Assembly: GCF_963576675.1 (NCBI RefSeq)
Contig: NC_088913.1
Span: forward strand, 14,087,001-14,151,000
Length of the DNA: 64,000 nt
Origin: Euphorbia lathyris
Taxonomy: Eukaryota; Streptophyta; Magnoliopsida; Malpighiales; Euphorbiaceae
Direction: 5' to 3'
Shown: positions 21,389 to 32,497 of the stretch, one piece after another
Position numbering within the stretch: position 1 is the first letter of the stretch
How the letters are laid out: every line of letters begins with the position of its first letter
Program-made: the position numbers and the translations under genes
The notes under the pieces: model-generated
Seen by the model: the letters and a program-made list of their open reading frames with translations, nothing else
What the model was told of the DNA's origin: nothing
Database searches by the model: none

Positions 21389-23286
21389 ATGGGAAGCAAA
21401 AGGTTGAAGATGGAGGAGGAGAAACAAGATCGAATCAGTGACTTGCCAGATTCTCTCATTCAACATATCCTATCCTTTTTGCCATCAACAAAACAAGCTA
21501 TTCAGACTGGAATTCTATCAAAACGATGGCAAAAACAATGGACCGAAGTTCCGGTTCTCATCTTCAATTCCGATGGTATGTTTAATGAAAACAATCTTAA
21601 ATTCATTGATGATACCTTAATTCTCCACGATTGCTCCAAGATCTACAAATTTCATCTATATCTTCGTCTTTTTCACTTAGAGAGAGATCCTCAAATTGCT
21701 TCGAAAATCGATTTTGCAACAAGTAAAGACGTGGAGGACTTAAATTTGAGTTTATCAATGGAAGGTTTTTACTTGTTACCGCAATTCCTTTTCAACAATG
21801 CTTCACTTGTTAAATTAAAAACAGTTGGTTGTAGTTTTATACCTAATGGAAAGGTAAATTGGGGATGTCTCACCGTATTGAACATTAGACGTTGTAAATT
21901 GACTGATCATACCATAGAACATCTTGTATCTGGTAGTCCATTGCTCGAATCCTTAGAATTAATAAGCTGTTCTGAGTATGATAAAATTGTTATTGCTTCC
22001 AAATCCTTGAAAAGATTGGTTTTACATCATGGCATACCTAGCATTTCTGTTCTTGAAATTTCATGTCCAAAGCTTGAGGAAGTATGCCTTCAAGGTATGG
22101 TTACAAATGATCCAAAGCTGTTTGCTCAAGCGATTGAAAATGTTCTATCCGGAAGTTCCTTACTTGAGTCAATGTCAATTGAATCAATCTATGTTCGCGT
22201 GCTTGATCCGCTAGTTATTGCTTCAAAATCTTTGAAGAGATTGGTTGTAGGAAGTATTAGAGGCGGTTTTGATATTGAAATCTCATGTCCAAAGCTTAAA
22301 GAACTGAAGTTGCTCGGGTGTTTGAATATTAACGATGCTAAATTGCTGAATTTGCCTTCTTCACTTTGCGCTACTATTGATTTTCAACATCCTCGGGGGC
22401 AAAAAGCTTGTAAAGGCTTGATTAAGGACATTCTGCAGCAGCTTCAACATGTCAAGGAACTAAAATTCGGGAGTTGGTTTATCTCGGTAACTTTTAATGG
22501 AACATTTCATCATTGTTTATTCAGGAGAACATGTGTAGTTAACATTTTTGCCATCTGCTTTATGAATTTCTATTTCCACATTATGTTTGTAGATTTTGCC
22601 AACTATGAAGGTAGAAGATGGGTTTTCTCCACGGTTAAATATCAAATATTTGACTTTGAATTCTCCTCATTTGATAAAGCATCATTCAAGAATTTCATAC
22701 GTACTTCGTATTTCACCTGTGCTTGAGAAATTAATTATCAATGTTCCGCCATATCGTAAGGTAATTTCTTGAACCTTTGAAATTTTAAATATCAAATTAT
22801 TTTATGCATTAGAAAGTTTTATCACTCCATGTGTTTTCTGAATTTTTAGTTTATAAAGAAAATGGAATAATAAAAAATGATGTAACTTGTTAATTTGTAT
22901 AGCTTAATAAATATATGTATTCAATTTACATGTATTCTTAAGTTTCTTGGCTGAACATTTGCTAATGTTAGGTCAATCATAAGGGTGGGAATAATTACTG
23001 GCTTCCAGATGCGACTGATTTCGATTGTTTGGAATCACATCTTAAGACTATTAAGATTGTTGGCTTTGACTTTCCGGTGGGAGATGGCAGAGGTCAGCAT
23101 ATGCTATACTTGATTCAGTTTCTACTTAAGAATGCAAGAGTATTAGAAAAGATGGTGGTCGTGGTGAAAGATGATGGAACAGGTTTTCCGTTAGAAGTTT
23201 CTCATGAATTGTTATGTTTACCAAGATGTTCTCAAAATGCCATTATTGAGTTTGTATGTTCTAAGGAAATAGGAATTTTTTTGTAG
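21389..23286 (+). CDS. F-box/LRR/FBD protein (3 exons)
   Basis: Exons are 21389-22486 (366 codons), 22593-22760 (56 codons) and 22972-23286; all junctions are GT..AG and phase 0, giving 526 aa. Residues ~15-55 are the F-box (DRISDLPDSLIQHILSFLPS), which binds SKP1 in an SCF ubiquitin ligase. The centre is leucine-rich, with two copies of IASKSLKRLV and several SCPKL(E/K)E motifs that form the substrate-binding repeats. Exon 3 carries the FBD motif (SHLKTIKIVGFDF ... LLKNARVLEKMVV). Such F-box/FBD genes form large, fast-evolving plant families with mostly unknown targets. An in-frame upstream ATG at 21284 would add 35 hydrophobic residues, but the 21389 start fits the family better. The final ~20 residues after LCLPRCS look non-canonical, perhaps a replaced end. 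Confidence 0.85.
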
Positions 23287-24049
23287 TTTTTACATTTGGC
23301 ACAAATAGTTGGAGGAGCAGATGATTAACTGCTTTTATATATTGCTATATATATGCTACTGAAAATGGAGTTGATGGATGAATTTTGTTGGGAGGTTGTT
23401 CAACCAGATTTCTTTGGTTAAAACGGATGGGTATCAAATGGAAGGGGAATAGTTCTGGTTGTTTATCTGTTGCTTCTGCCTGGAATTCTATCCAGAAAAA
23501 GCATGCCTGTAATCTGGTTTGAGTGTCAAGCAGAGGCTTTTCAGCATCAAGTTTGGGATGCAATATGAGCCGTCAGCTGATTTTTACAATCTTCAACCTG
23601 ACTTGAGGATTTAATTAGGCTTGTGGCGTTTTATGTTCGTTGTCAATTGTTTGGTGTAAAGCATCTTGTAGGATTTTCAGAAAAAAAAAGCATTTGGTAC
23701 TTGATGATGTAAATTTCTATTTGTCTAGTTTTGAGATTAAAGTTTGAAATTTGCCCAAGACCATGATAATCAGTTGCATTTGTTGAACTTCAGAATTACA
23801 GGTTACAAGTTTTACATTTAACATTATTATTATTGTGTGTTAATTTATGATTTTATTAATTGTTTTTTTTTGCATCCTATGCTATTGATGTGTGCTTTTC
23901 ATGATTGAATGATGAATTTTTAGAGAACGCAAAGGCTCGTCCTGTGAGACGTGTTTTGTTCTAATCGTCTTTGTTTATTGGTGATATTCATAGTTAATTA
24001 GTTATATGTGGTTTTTAATTATCATTAATGAAATTTGATGTGAATTCAG
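23287..24049 (+). other. 3' region of the FBD gene, donor of a downstream duplication
   Basis: Probably 3' UTR and spacer. The part from 23590 (ATCTTCAACCTGA) to about 23985 has a diverged second copy at 31484-31810. Confidence 0.45.
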
Positions 24050-24283
24050 ACAATAGTTTTGTTTTTTCTCAAGAATGCAAGAGTGTTGGAAAAAATGGTC
24101 ATTGAATTGAAAGCTGATAGAAGATATTTTCAGTTGAAAGTTTCTCAAGAAATGTTAAGCTTGCCAAGATCAGAATGGAAGGTTGAGGACATGAGCAAGC
24201 TTTTTTCCTTAAAGAACACAACTCAATACATGTCCATGGCTGCTGCAAAGAAAAGGAAGTCAGGAAGTCAAGGATCAAGATGA
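24050..24283 (+). pseudogene. FBD-domain fragment
   Basis: The frame includes FLKNARVLEKMV and QLKVSQEMLSLPR, a second copy of the end of the FBD exon of the upstream gene (LLKNARVLEKMVVVVKDD...). It ends after a lysine-rich tail. It begins near an AG (CAGACAATAG at about 24049-24057), so it could be an alternative last exon for the upstream gene, or a relic of a tandem FBD duplicate. No F-box accompanies it. Confidence 0.6.
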
Positions 24284-25768
24284 ACTTACTGATTCATACA
24301 TCGATCTTTTTACTTGTCTTTCCAACCACAGTCAAAGGTAAACTTTAAGTTGAACACCCAACAACTTGACATTTTTTTTTGTCTTCAATGAATCTTATTT
24401 ACCTTTCTTTGTCATCAAATGTATAAGCATTTCTTAACGTTCGTAATAATCTGTTGGAACTTTTGGAGAAAATGAATCCAAGAAGGTGTATCATGTCTGA
24501 ATCTAACTAGGGTTCACGACGGTGATTGAACTGGAACAAAAAAAAGAGGGATTTTAATTGTAAGACATCTAATGAAACCGTCAATGGAATTGAGATCTCA
24601 TTCAAAGAAAAATATATCGAATATCTGGTGTTTCTTTTTGTATACTGTATGGATGATCTCATGTGCAAGGACTAGGATTGAGAATTGTTTGATAGTCTTT
24701 CTCTGAGGAAGTGGAGGAAATAATGGTTTGATTATGTGACTTGTAGGTTGAGAATGAAAACATTAACTTGTAGGAATTTCGTGTAGGAGGGAGGTTTGCT
24801 GCATTCTTGGACATCATAATTCACTCTGGGAGGAATGGTTTCAAGTGGCTCTTTGTCTGGAAGATGATTTAGAGGTGTTGTAATTGCATCTCAGATCTTC
24901 TTTCCTGATTCTGTCATTGGAAGAGAATGCTTATCAAAATTTTGGTGCACTTTGATATTGTCTTGGGTTTAGTGAAGATGCATCGATCTTTAATTGCATA
25001 AAATCTTAAATGGTATTGACTAAATTGCAGAATTTATTCAATATGCCTACTTTTGAGGCCTATTTTCATACCATACAACGTGTATTCCCTAAACTTATTC
25101 AGATCTTTCTTCTCTGATCTGGACAAAGGACTATAATATTCCTCATCAACTTGCATACCGATTTTTCCCTATAATTTCCAGTCGCTTTTTTGACACTTGA
25201 ATGACTGAAAAGAGCTAGTTAATTAGATTATTGGAATAACCACGAAGACTTGGGTGGGTTTTGCTAGTTTATATTTCTTGATGGTATGAAATATAAACTG
25301 GGTTTGCTAAATCCAACAGTTTATATTGTAACAAGAGCTGGTCATTTATGCTTTAGTCGTTGTTTGAGTGCATTGGATATTATACTGCTGTGAAACATTA
25401 ATGGGTTTCTTTTATTTAACAATCAAGTGTTGAGTTTTTTTTATTAATAGTTAGGTCCCGTTTATTTGCCGGAAAATATTGTATAAGAGATACTTTTCTG
25501 ATTTTCTGGTGTTTGCTTGCTTAGAAAAATTAGTCAACCGAAAATTTTAGGTTAGTCAAGAGATAATTATACGAAGAAAGCGAAGAAAATGTTTTATTAT
25601 TTTTAAAAGAGTAAAACATTTTTAAAAGAATCATACTTCATTCATTCTTACCATTCTGAAAACAATAACCACAAACACTTGCAAATATTTTATTTTCCAA
25701 TAAAAAAAATTCTGAATTAGAGTGAAAGAGATTGAAATTGGGTTAAATAGATTGAATTTGGATTGAAG
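24284..25768. other. Intergenic region, no supported gene
   Basis: No sustained coding frame or RNA gene. A GGTCCCGTTTATTTGCC motif at 25454 may be an old PIF-like terminus without a found partner. Confidence 0.4.
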
Positions 25769-26018
25769 TTGTGGAATTAGTAAACACGTGACCTGGATTA
25801 AGCAACACGTGAGAAGGGCTAGCTCTACTTTTCTGTTAAACGTATAACAGAATATAAGAGGGAAATAAAGAAGTTGTCAGTTCGTTAGATTGCTAAGATG
25901 TATATAAGCTAAATGCAGCTTCAATTGTTGAATCAATGAATATTAATTCATCTTATCTTCCTCTGTTCTTGATTCCTTCTCTATTTTCTGATGGTATTTT
26001 ACATGGGATCAGAGCTTA
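25769..26018 (+). repeat. Remnant of a Copia-type LTR plus primer-binding site
   Basis: TATA-like TGTATATAAGC (about 25899-25909) is followed ~100 nt later by TTTTACA and TGGGATCAGAGC, one base off the initiator-Met tRNA primer site TGGTATCAGAGC. This is the LTR-end/PBS layout of a Copia element. The body after the PBS is gone within ~40 bp. The left LTR border is a guess. Confidence 0.45.
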
Positions 26019-26260
26019 ATTGAGATCCAATGGCATATTGAAGTTATCCTCAGGGGCAGAGCTAGGGAGGGTCACGCAAGGTCGGCCGACCGTCCGGCCC
26101 TCCGGAAAACCCACAGTAGGGGTATTCCGCTCCTGGTAAGAACAGAAACCGCTATGGCTGGGAGCCCCCCAGCCATGGCAATGTAGAAGATGGAGCCTCC
26201 ATCTGTGTAATTTCAAATAGTTTTTTTGAAATGTCATAAGCAAATTGACGTAGTTTTAGG

Positions 26261-26379
26261 CAATGTTATCAGAACCGGACTGGACATTAAACCGGATTTA
26301 TAACTGGGTCAAGAGTCACTTGGTCGGATCGGATGACTCGGATTGGTCGAACCGGATGATGTAATAAATAAATAAATAA

Positions 26380-26412
<33 letters not shown>

Positions 26413-27068
26413 ATTTGAATATTTTTTTATAAATTATATATAATCCAATACATCAACATGACATGAGATAAATTATATATAATTTGGGGTAATAATAATA
26501 ATATATTGAAATCAAGTGTGTTTATTTGGTCATTTTTCAAAAAAAATAATAAAAAATATTGGTCCTTTTTGAAGAAAATGAAAAACCTGCTTTCTATAAA
26601 GAATTGTGGCTGTTTCATAAAAAAAATAAAGTGGCTGGATTATATTGGTAATTTTCCAATAATATGTTAATCCCACATCGGAAACTAGCAGTAGAACCAA
26701 GAATACTAGGTAGTATAAATAAAGGGTTAAGGTGCAAAAATACCCCTACCGTTTTGGGTCAGGAGCAATTTTACTACTCCTAATGTGTTGAGGGTAAAAT
26801 TACATCATTTTAGACGTTAGGGGTAAAATTGCTCATGACCCAAAACGTTAGAGGTATTTTTGCACCTTAACCCATAAATAAACTAGTAGAACAAGTGGAG
26901 AAACTACAAGCAGTGCTTGTGCGATTGAATTTTTAAATTAAACCGGAGTCACACTGGTAACCAGTCTGACTCTGGTTCTGTGCAACAAACCAGTTCAATT
27001 CAGACCGATGACCTAGCCGGTTTCTGGTTCAATCGGTTGAACCGGCCGGTCCGAGTTTTATAACATTG
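26261..27068. mobile_element. Foldback DNA element with CAATGTTAT termini
   Basis: The left end CAATGTTATCAGAACCGGAC and the right end in reverse complement CAATGTTATAAAACTCGGAC are inverted repeats that continue into ACCGG-rich arms. GTTTTAGG lies on both sides (26253-26260 and 27069-27076), an 8-bp duplication consistent with hAT-type insertion. It contains a (TA)n tract (26384-26412), the nested MITE at 26724, and no transposase. Confidence 0.7.
26724..26873. mobile_element. 150-bp Mutator-like foldback MITE
   Basis: The ends GGGTTAAGGTGCAAAAATAC are perfect inverted copies, followed inside by CCCCTA(C/A)CGTTTTGGGTCA. The perfect 9-bp duplication ATAAATAAA lies at 26715-26723 and 26874-26882. 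It is nested in the 26261-27068 element and is an intact short form of the 11488-11913 family. Confidence 0.88.
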
Positions 27069-27076
27069 GTTTTAGG

Positions 27077-27329
27077 TGTATGTTAGGATTTTTTAAAATT
27101 TGAGGAAATGACTTAATTGCTCTTAATTAAATATAAAACCTTGCAGCAAAATATTTGGCCTCCACACCAACTTTTTCGCGATTTGCTCCTGTGTGCGAGA
27201 GGAGGAGAGGTTGCTGCCGGCGCATTCAACCTGCTGCTGCCGCTGTTCGTCGCTGCCGGTGAGGGGGTTCCGCTGCCGTAGCCGCCGGAAGTTGGGGAAG
27301 AGAGATAGAAGTAAGTTTTTAATTTAAGG
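27077..27329 (+). other. GC-richer spacer, leader-like
   Basis: A locally GC-rich stretch (27180-27300) with GCTGCCGC repeats ends in GAAGTAAG, which resembles a gene leader and splice donor, but no coding exon was found downstream. It may be a gene fragment. Confidence 0.3.
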
Positions 27330-27735
27330 TTTTGATTAAATTGAATTGATAATGTGATAGTTGGGTCTCTAATTGAATTGATGATATTTAGGGGTTTGAT
27401 TTAATTGAATTGATAATTTGATAGTGTAGCGTTTTAATTGAATTGATAATATGTTAAATTGTAGGGGTTTTGATTAAATTGATAATGTTACAAGGTTTTA
27501 GAGATTTTGATTATAAATTGAATTGGTGAATTACATTTTGAATTGGTCAATTGAATTGAATTGGTGATATTTAGGGATTTTGATTAAATTGAATTGGTGA
27601 ATTGAGTTCAGTAAGTGATATTTAGGGGTTTTAGGGATTTTGATTGAATTGAATTAGTCATGCTTAGGTATTTTAACTTGTCATGGAGGTGTGGTATGAT
27701 TTTAACTTGTCATGGAGGCGTGGTATGATTTTGGT
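27330..27735. repeat. Degenerate minisatellite and 28-bp tandem repeat
   Basis: From 27330 to 27670, units of roughly TTTTGATTAAATTGAATTGG recur with varied length. At 27679-27735 a 28-bp unit containing TTGTCATGGAGG and GTGGTATGATTT is repeated twice. It lies just downstream of the truncated minus-strand F-box gene. Confidence 0.7.
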
Positions 27736-27760
27736 GTTAGAAGTCAAAGAAAAAGTAGAT

Positions 27761-28555
27761 CTAGGTCTGAATAGGGACCAGGTTCAATACCTGAGCCAAC
27801 CTACCAATGGTGTCATATTCCGGATCCGAATATTGCTCAAACATTCTTACCACTTTGTATTGATTGGTCTTTGGACTAAAACCATACCCACAATGATTAA
27901 TAATATAATCATCATAACTATAATCATTTTTACCCTTGATATAATCATCATAACTATAATCATTTTTACCCTTGATGACTTGCGGAAGATTAATAAACTC
28001 GCCTGTAACTGGATTGCACATAATAACAGGCTTATTATCCATTGGTTCAGATAGGCAAAAAAATCCATTACACGAATTCACTATCTTATAACAGTGATCA
28101 CTCTCTATCAATGTAATTTCTTCAATGCTATTAATGCTATCTCTTAAAACCAATGGGAAGTTGCGCAATGGAATCGTTAACTTGGAATCGAATTTCATAC
28201 TAACCTGACAAATTTCAGAATAGTGGTGCTGCGGACTTGAAAGTGTGTCCATGAAGCATTCATCCTGCTCAAGCTTAAGGGGATAAAGTATTCTTGACAT
28301 GTGACACGGTTCGAGCAATTGGAAAGACCTCAGATGACCAAATTCGGGATTTGAAATTGTAGCATAAAAAGATTTGCATATGCATTTGCAAACAATTATC
28401 TCCTTGATCGACGGTCTAAAAAGAATAGCTGCAAGGAGGTGGCTAGGTAAATTCGTAGTTGAACAACCTGAACATTTAATCTCTACTTGGCCAGTCTCAT
28501 CTTCCTCGTTTCTATTTTTTTGGCCACAAGCTTTTGAAATCTTTTTCCCTTTCAT
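27761..28555 (-). pseudogene. Truncated F-box protein gene
   Basis: The 264-aa frame has an F-box near residues 35-80 (NLPSHLLAAILFRPSIKEIIVCKCICKSF is the region; key residues LP, K.I.VCKC) and then the start of an F-box-associated domain: YKIVNSCNGFFCLS, CNPVTGEFINLP and GYGFSPKTNQYKVVR. It is a clear paralogue of 34492-36545 but stops soon after QYKVVR, where the paralogue continues for ~200 residues, so the C-terminal half is lost. An in-frame 36-bp tandem duplication repeats KGKNDYSYDDYI. It would still make an SCF adaptor with a shortened target-binding end, if expressed. Confidence 0.78.
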
Positions 28556-28630
28556 CAGTACTCTGTCAAAAATTTATCAATAAATAGTGGAAAGTACTAA
28601 AATGCAAAAATTCTCTTAACAAAACTATAT

Positions 28631-29522
28631 GTTGGAAATAAATGAATTAATTGAAACATAATATCTCATAAAGCAGAGGTTTAATCGTGAGAAAAAACAG
28701 TGCAAAGAGAATTGAAAATGCTATGAACTCTACTATGAATTGAAAATGGTAAAAAAAACCCTAATTAATTGAAAGCTAAAAATCTCATAAAGGAGAAGTT
28801 TAATCATAGTATTTATTAGTAACAATAAATGAATAGCCAAATCAAAATCGTGAGAAAGAAGAAGAAATTTTTACGTCTACTCTTTGTTATAAGGAAGGAG
28901 ATGGTACAATAAGAAGTTTATAATTTTAATTAGAATATGATTAGGTTTAGGTTTAGGATAGAATCCTAATTGTAGTATACGTGTGTCTTTAAGAATTATA
29001 GATTAATTTTATTTTTAATTAGATTAATGCAAAAAATAAACTTACATGGTAAAGTTTTTATATGGTCAACAATAATTGTGGCAGATTCCCAAAACTTATA
29101 TGGTAAAAAACTTATATGCTAAAGTTCTTATATGGTCAACAATAAATTTGAAATTAAATAAAAATTATCAAATTGAACCGCCATCAAAATGAAATATATC
29201 AACATAAGCATAATTAATCTGATTTTTTTTTTCTATTCAAATGATGACACATGCATCAATATTTTTAATTGACGCTTATCAATCGTTGTTTCTCAATTTT
29301 ATCCGAACATTTCAATTTTTTTACTAATTAGTACGAAAAAAGTAAAAAAAAAATTAAATTAAATAAAGGAGAACAACACGATGACGTAGTTTACCAAGGT
29401 TGGAGCGAACAACATACATTTAAGTGTGGTCTCTTGATTTAATTCGTTATAGTTTTTATAATACTTCGATAATATTTCAGTCGGTTTGATTTTGTGACAA
29501 AAATTACTATATTAACTCAACC
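28631..29522 (+). repeat. Left arm of a giant palindrome
   Basis: Read inward from GTTGGAAATAAATGAA it is mirrored by the right arm (29583-31412 minus a 905-bp insertion). The outer part is the upstream flank of the truncated F-box gene. It contains a short TTTAGG array (GGTTTAGGTTTAGG at about 28944). The left arm lacks ~33 bp found in the right arm near 28876 and has no transposon inside. Confidence 0.9.
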
Positions 29523-29582
29523 ATTATGTTATAAATTTAATTAAACTTTATTTCAGTTGGTTTAGTTAAACTTTATTTCAGT
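29523..29582. repeat. 60-bp spacer of the palindrome
   Basis: Unpaired centre holding two copies of AAACTTTATTTCAGT. The arms meet it at TTAACTCAACC (left) and CGATTGAGTTAA (right). Confidence 0.85.
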
Positions 29583-30239
29583 CGATTGAGTTAATGTAGT
29601 AATTTTTGTTACAAAATCAAACCGACTGAAATATTATCGAAGTGTTATAAAAAATATAATGAATTAAATCAAGAGACACTACACTTACATGGATGTTGTT
29701 CGCTCCAACCTTGGTAAACTACGTCATCGTTTTGTTCTCCTTTATTTAATTTATTTTATTTTTACTTTTTTCGTTCTAATTAGTAAAAAAAATTGAAATG
29801 TTCGGATAAAATTGAGAAACAACGGTTGATAAGCGTCAATTCAAATATTGATGTATGTGTCATCATCTGAATAGAAAGAAAAATCAGATTAATTATGATT
29901 ATGTTGATATATTTCAATTTGATGGCGGTTTAATTTGATAATTTTTATTTAATTTAAAATTTATTATTGACCATATAAGAACTTTACCATATAAGTTTTG
30001 GGAATCCGCCACAATTATTGTTGACCATATAATAACTTTACCATATAAGTTTTTTTTTTCTTTTGCATTAATCTATTTAAAAATAAAATTAATTTATAAT
30101 TCTTAAAGAAACACGTATACTACAATTAGGATTCTATCCTAAACCTAAACCTAAACCTAATCATATTCTAATTAAAATTATAAACTTCTTACTATACCAT
30201 CTCCTTCCTTATAACATAGAGTAGACGTCGTTCAGAGTA

Positions 30240-30414
30240 CAGTTAAACCTCGATAAATGAATATTCGATAAAGTAATAACCTCGATTATATAATAAATTC
30301 TTCCGGTCCCGACTTGGGCCAATGGACTAAAGTAATAACCTTGCTAAATGCATTAAGTAATAAAAAATATTTAAATCCTTAAGGACCCAATGAAAATATA
30401 AAGTAATAATTATT

Positions 30415-30460
<46 letters not shown>

Positions 30461-31144
30461 AAAACCTTTTAATCAATCAACTAGAAGTCATTTCTTCTGA
30501 AAAATTGCATCTATAGTTGATTGTTTTTTCTTTCCACCTAAACCAAAATGAACACCAAAACTTTTTGTAGTGCAAACACAAACTTCTGGTATACTTTGCT
30601 CATGTTGTAACAAGTAGTTGTTTAAGGTGATCATTGCTTGAAAGGCCTCTTTTGATGATACATTTGCGACAACACAACTATCATCTGGCTCTGGATCATT
30701 TTCATCATCATTGTTCATTATTGACTGAATAATTTCTTTGTATGTAAGCGATTCCATAACTGCATCATTCTCGCTAGGATAGTTCAAAAGATGTTCGACG
30801 TCCATCACATTTCTATAGCATAAATTAGAAATGACATCACTTAATCTTTGGATATCTTCATTTAATTGACCAACTTCTGGTTTAGAAATATTAGCATCTT
30901 CTGAACGAATCTTGCAATTATTTGATTGATTTGTAATTATGCTAATGTGATAATTACAAATCAATCAAATAATATATTTCCTAAACAAGATAATTACACA
31001 TCTAATGAATATTTATCGATAAATGAATAATTTATTAATTTATCGATAAATGAATAATTTATTCATTTATCGATAAATAAATAATCTCGCTTAATGAATA
31101 TTTTTTTCCGGTCCCAAAGATATGCATTTATAGAGGTTTTACTG
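30240..31144 (-). mobile_element. Pogo/Tigger-like (Tc1/mariner) element, deleted
   Basis: The ends CAGTTAAACCTCGATAAATG and, in reverse complement, CAGTAAAACCTCTATAAATG are the terminal repeats, flanked by TA on each side (30238-30239 and 31145-31146). Subterminal TTTATCGATAAATGAATAA repeats and a (TA)n tract (30420-30458) are inside. Only the end of a transposase gene remains, on the minus strand. Confidence 0.85.
30488..30964 (-). pseudogene. Tigger/pogo transposase C-terminal fragment
   Basis: The frame contains LNEDIQRLSDVISNLCYRN, an LTYKEIIQSI helix, a long acidic stretch, SSKEAFQAMITLNNYLLQHE and a terminal KKQSTIDAIFQKK. These are the tail features of plant Tigger-like transposases. 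The CENP-B DNA-binding and DDE catalytic domains are absent, so it cannot catalyse transposition. Confidence 0.75.
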
Positions 31145-31483
31145 TATAGAGCTTCTCGTATTTCAGGTAAATATTTCTTCTTCTTTCTCACGATTTTGGT
31201 TTGGCTATTCATTTATTGTTGCTAATAGATACCATGATTAAATTTATCCTTTATGAGATTTTTAGCTTTCAATTAATTAGGTTTTTTTTACCATTTTCAA
31301 TTCATAGTAGAGTTCATAGCATTTTCAATTCTCTTTGCACTATTTTTTTCTCACAATTAAACCTCTGCTTTATGAGATATTATGTTTCATTTATTTCCAA
31401 CTGGGTAAGATTTTTCTTGCTCGATTCAGAATGTGACGTTTGTTACCACTGTTTATGTGCTGTGGCGAGCATTTAATTGTTTG

Positions 31484-31810
31484 TATTTTCAGAATCTTCA
31501 ACCTGATGTTGAGGATTTAATTAGGCTTGTAGCTTTTTATGTCGTTATCAATTGGCTGTTCTTCTAGGTGAGTCCATAATCAGTTGGCTTTGTTACGCTT
31601 TAGAATTTCATTTAAGATTATTGTGTGTTAATTTGTGTTTTATTAATTGTTTTTGCATCTCATACGACTACTGTAACCACACAAAGGGTTCTGGGTTTAC
31701 AGTCTTGATGTGTTGTTTGGATGATTGAATGGGACCAAGTGTATGATGAATTTGTGGACAAAGCAAAGGCTCGTGATAGGAGACGGGTTTCGATGATCGC
31801 TTCAAGGTAG
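31484..31810 (+). repeat. Duplicate of the FBD-gene 3' region
   Basis: AATCTTCAACCTGATG, GAGGATTTAATTAGGCTTGT, ATTGTGTGTTAATTT and CAAAGGCTCGT occur in the same order as at 23590-23985, with deletions. It marks a segmental duplication linking the FBD locus and the palindrome region. Confidence 0.7.
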
Positions 31811-32069
31811 GCCTTAAGCACAGTACTCATCAGATTATAGAAAGTAGGTATATGCATATATCAAACTACAGAAAGTTTAAATGTGTAATAATAATGCCAC
31901 TTCATGTCTCAAGTTTCGGAGGAAGTAGCTTCACATTTTGGAAAATATGATGAAATAGTTGTTTCATGTCACTGAACATAGTGTAAGTTGAAAATGAGTT
32001 GGATTTGTTATACATAATCCACAAATAGAGAATGTAACAGAAAATTTGGTGGTCGAACTCTGAAAACCC

Positions 32070-32497
32070 TGTCATAGAATAAGCTACTCCAGCTAACTGA
32101 TGAGCAAGTATATTCTTAGAACGATGTCATAGAATAAGCTACTCCAGCTAACTGATGAGCAATCATGTTCTTAGAATGATTCACAAAACTGATACTAACG
32201 TCATTAAAACTAATAAGAAACCATTGACACTCATCAAGAATCAGTCCATAAGAAGAGATAAAAGGATCTTGAGCCAAATGCTTAACGATTATAGCAATGT
32301 CTTACTCCACAACACAATTATTTAAACCCGGATACTTAATTCAACTGAGAGCCTCTTTGATATCTTTCCTCCTTACCATCTCTATGACTGAAGTTACCTC
32401 GGACCAGCTTTGCTCTGCAGAAATTACCATTATTATCATGAAGAGCGGCCCAGAAGACCAGACCCCTGGCAAACAGAAGCGTCGACATTCAGCTTAA
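32070..32497 (-). pseudogene. LINE-type RNase H domain relic
   Basis: On the minus strand a broken frame reads NNCVVESDIAIIVKHLA, SSYGLILDECQWFL and SISFVNHSKNMIAHQLAG, the pattern of the RNase H domain at the end of plant LINE polyproteins (ESD, DEC, F..R..N..AH.LA). It has at least one stop. A 55-bp tandem duplication (32071-32125 and 32126-32180) repeats the last part of the domain. The remainder of a LINE is not present. Confidence 0.6.

Larger units (their letters stand above)
29583..31412 (-). repeat. Right arm of a giant palindrome, split by a pogo element
   Basis: It mirrors the left arm from the centre out to TTTCCAAC at 31412; the pogo-like element 30240-31144 accounts for most of its extra length. 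Without that insertion both arms are about 0.9 kb. No target duplication flanks the whole palindrome, so an inverted segmental duplication is more likely than a transposon. Confidence 0.88.

Noticed and set aside
26041..26220. Possible hAT left end CAGGGGCAGAGCTAGG
   Set aside because: No matching right end or 8-bp duplication could be found, so it is not called as an element.
26016..26243. 75-codon minus-strand ORF
   Set aside because: It falls in the decayed transposon remnant and has no recognisable domain.
28938..28957. TTTAGG array as interstitial telomere
   Set aside because: Only about three six-base units, mirrored in the other palindrome arm; the plant telomere unit is seven bases (TTTAGGG).
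28631..31412. Palindrome as one large foldback transposon
   Set aside because: No target duplication or terminal motif at the outer borders; inverted segmental duplication fits better.
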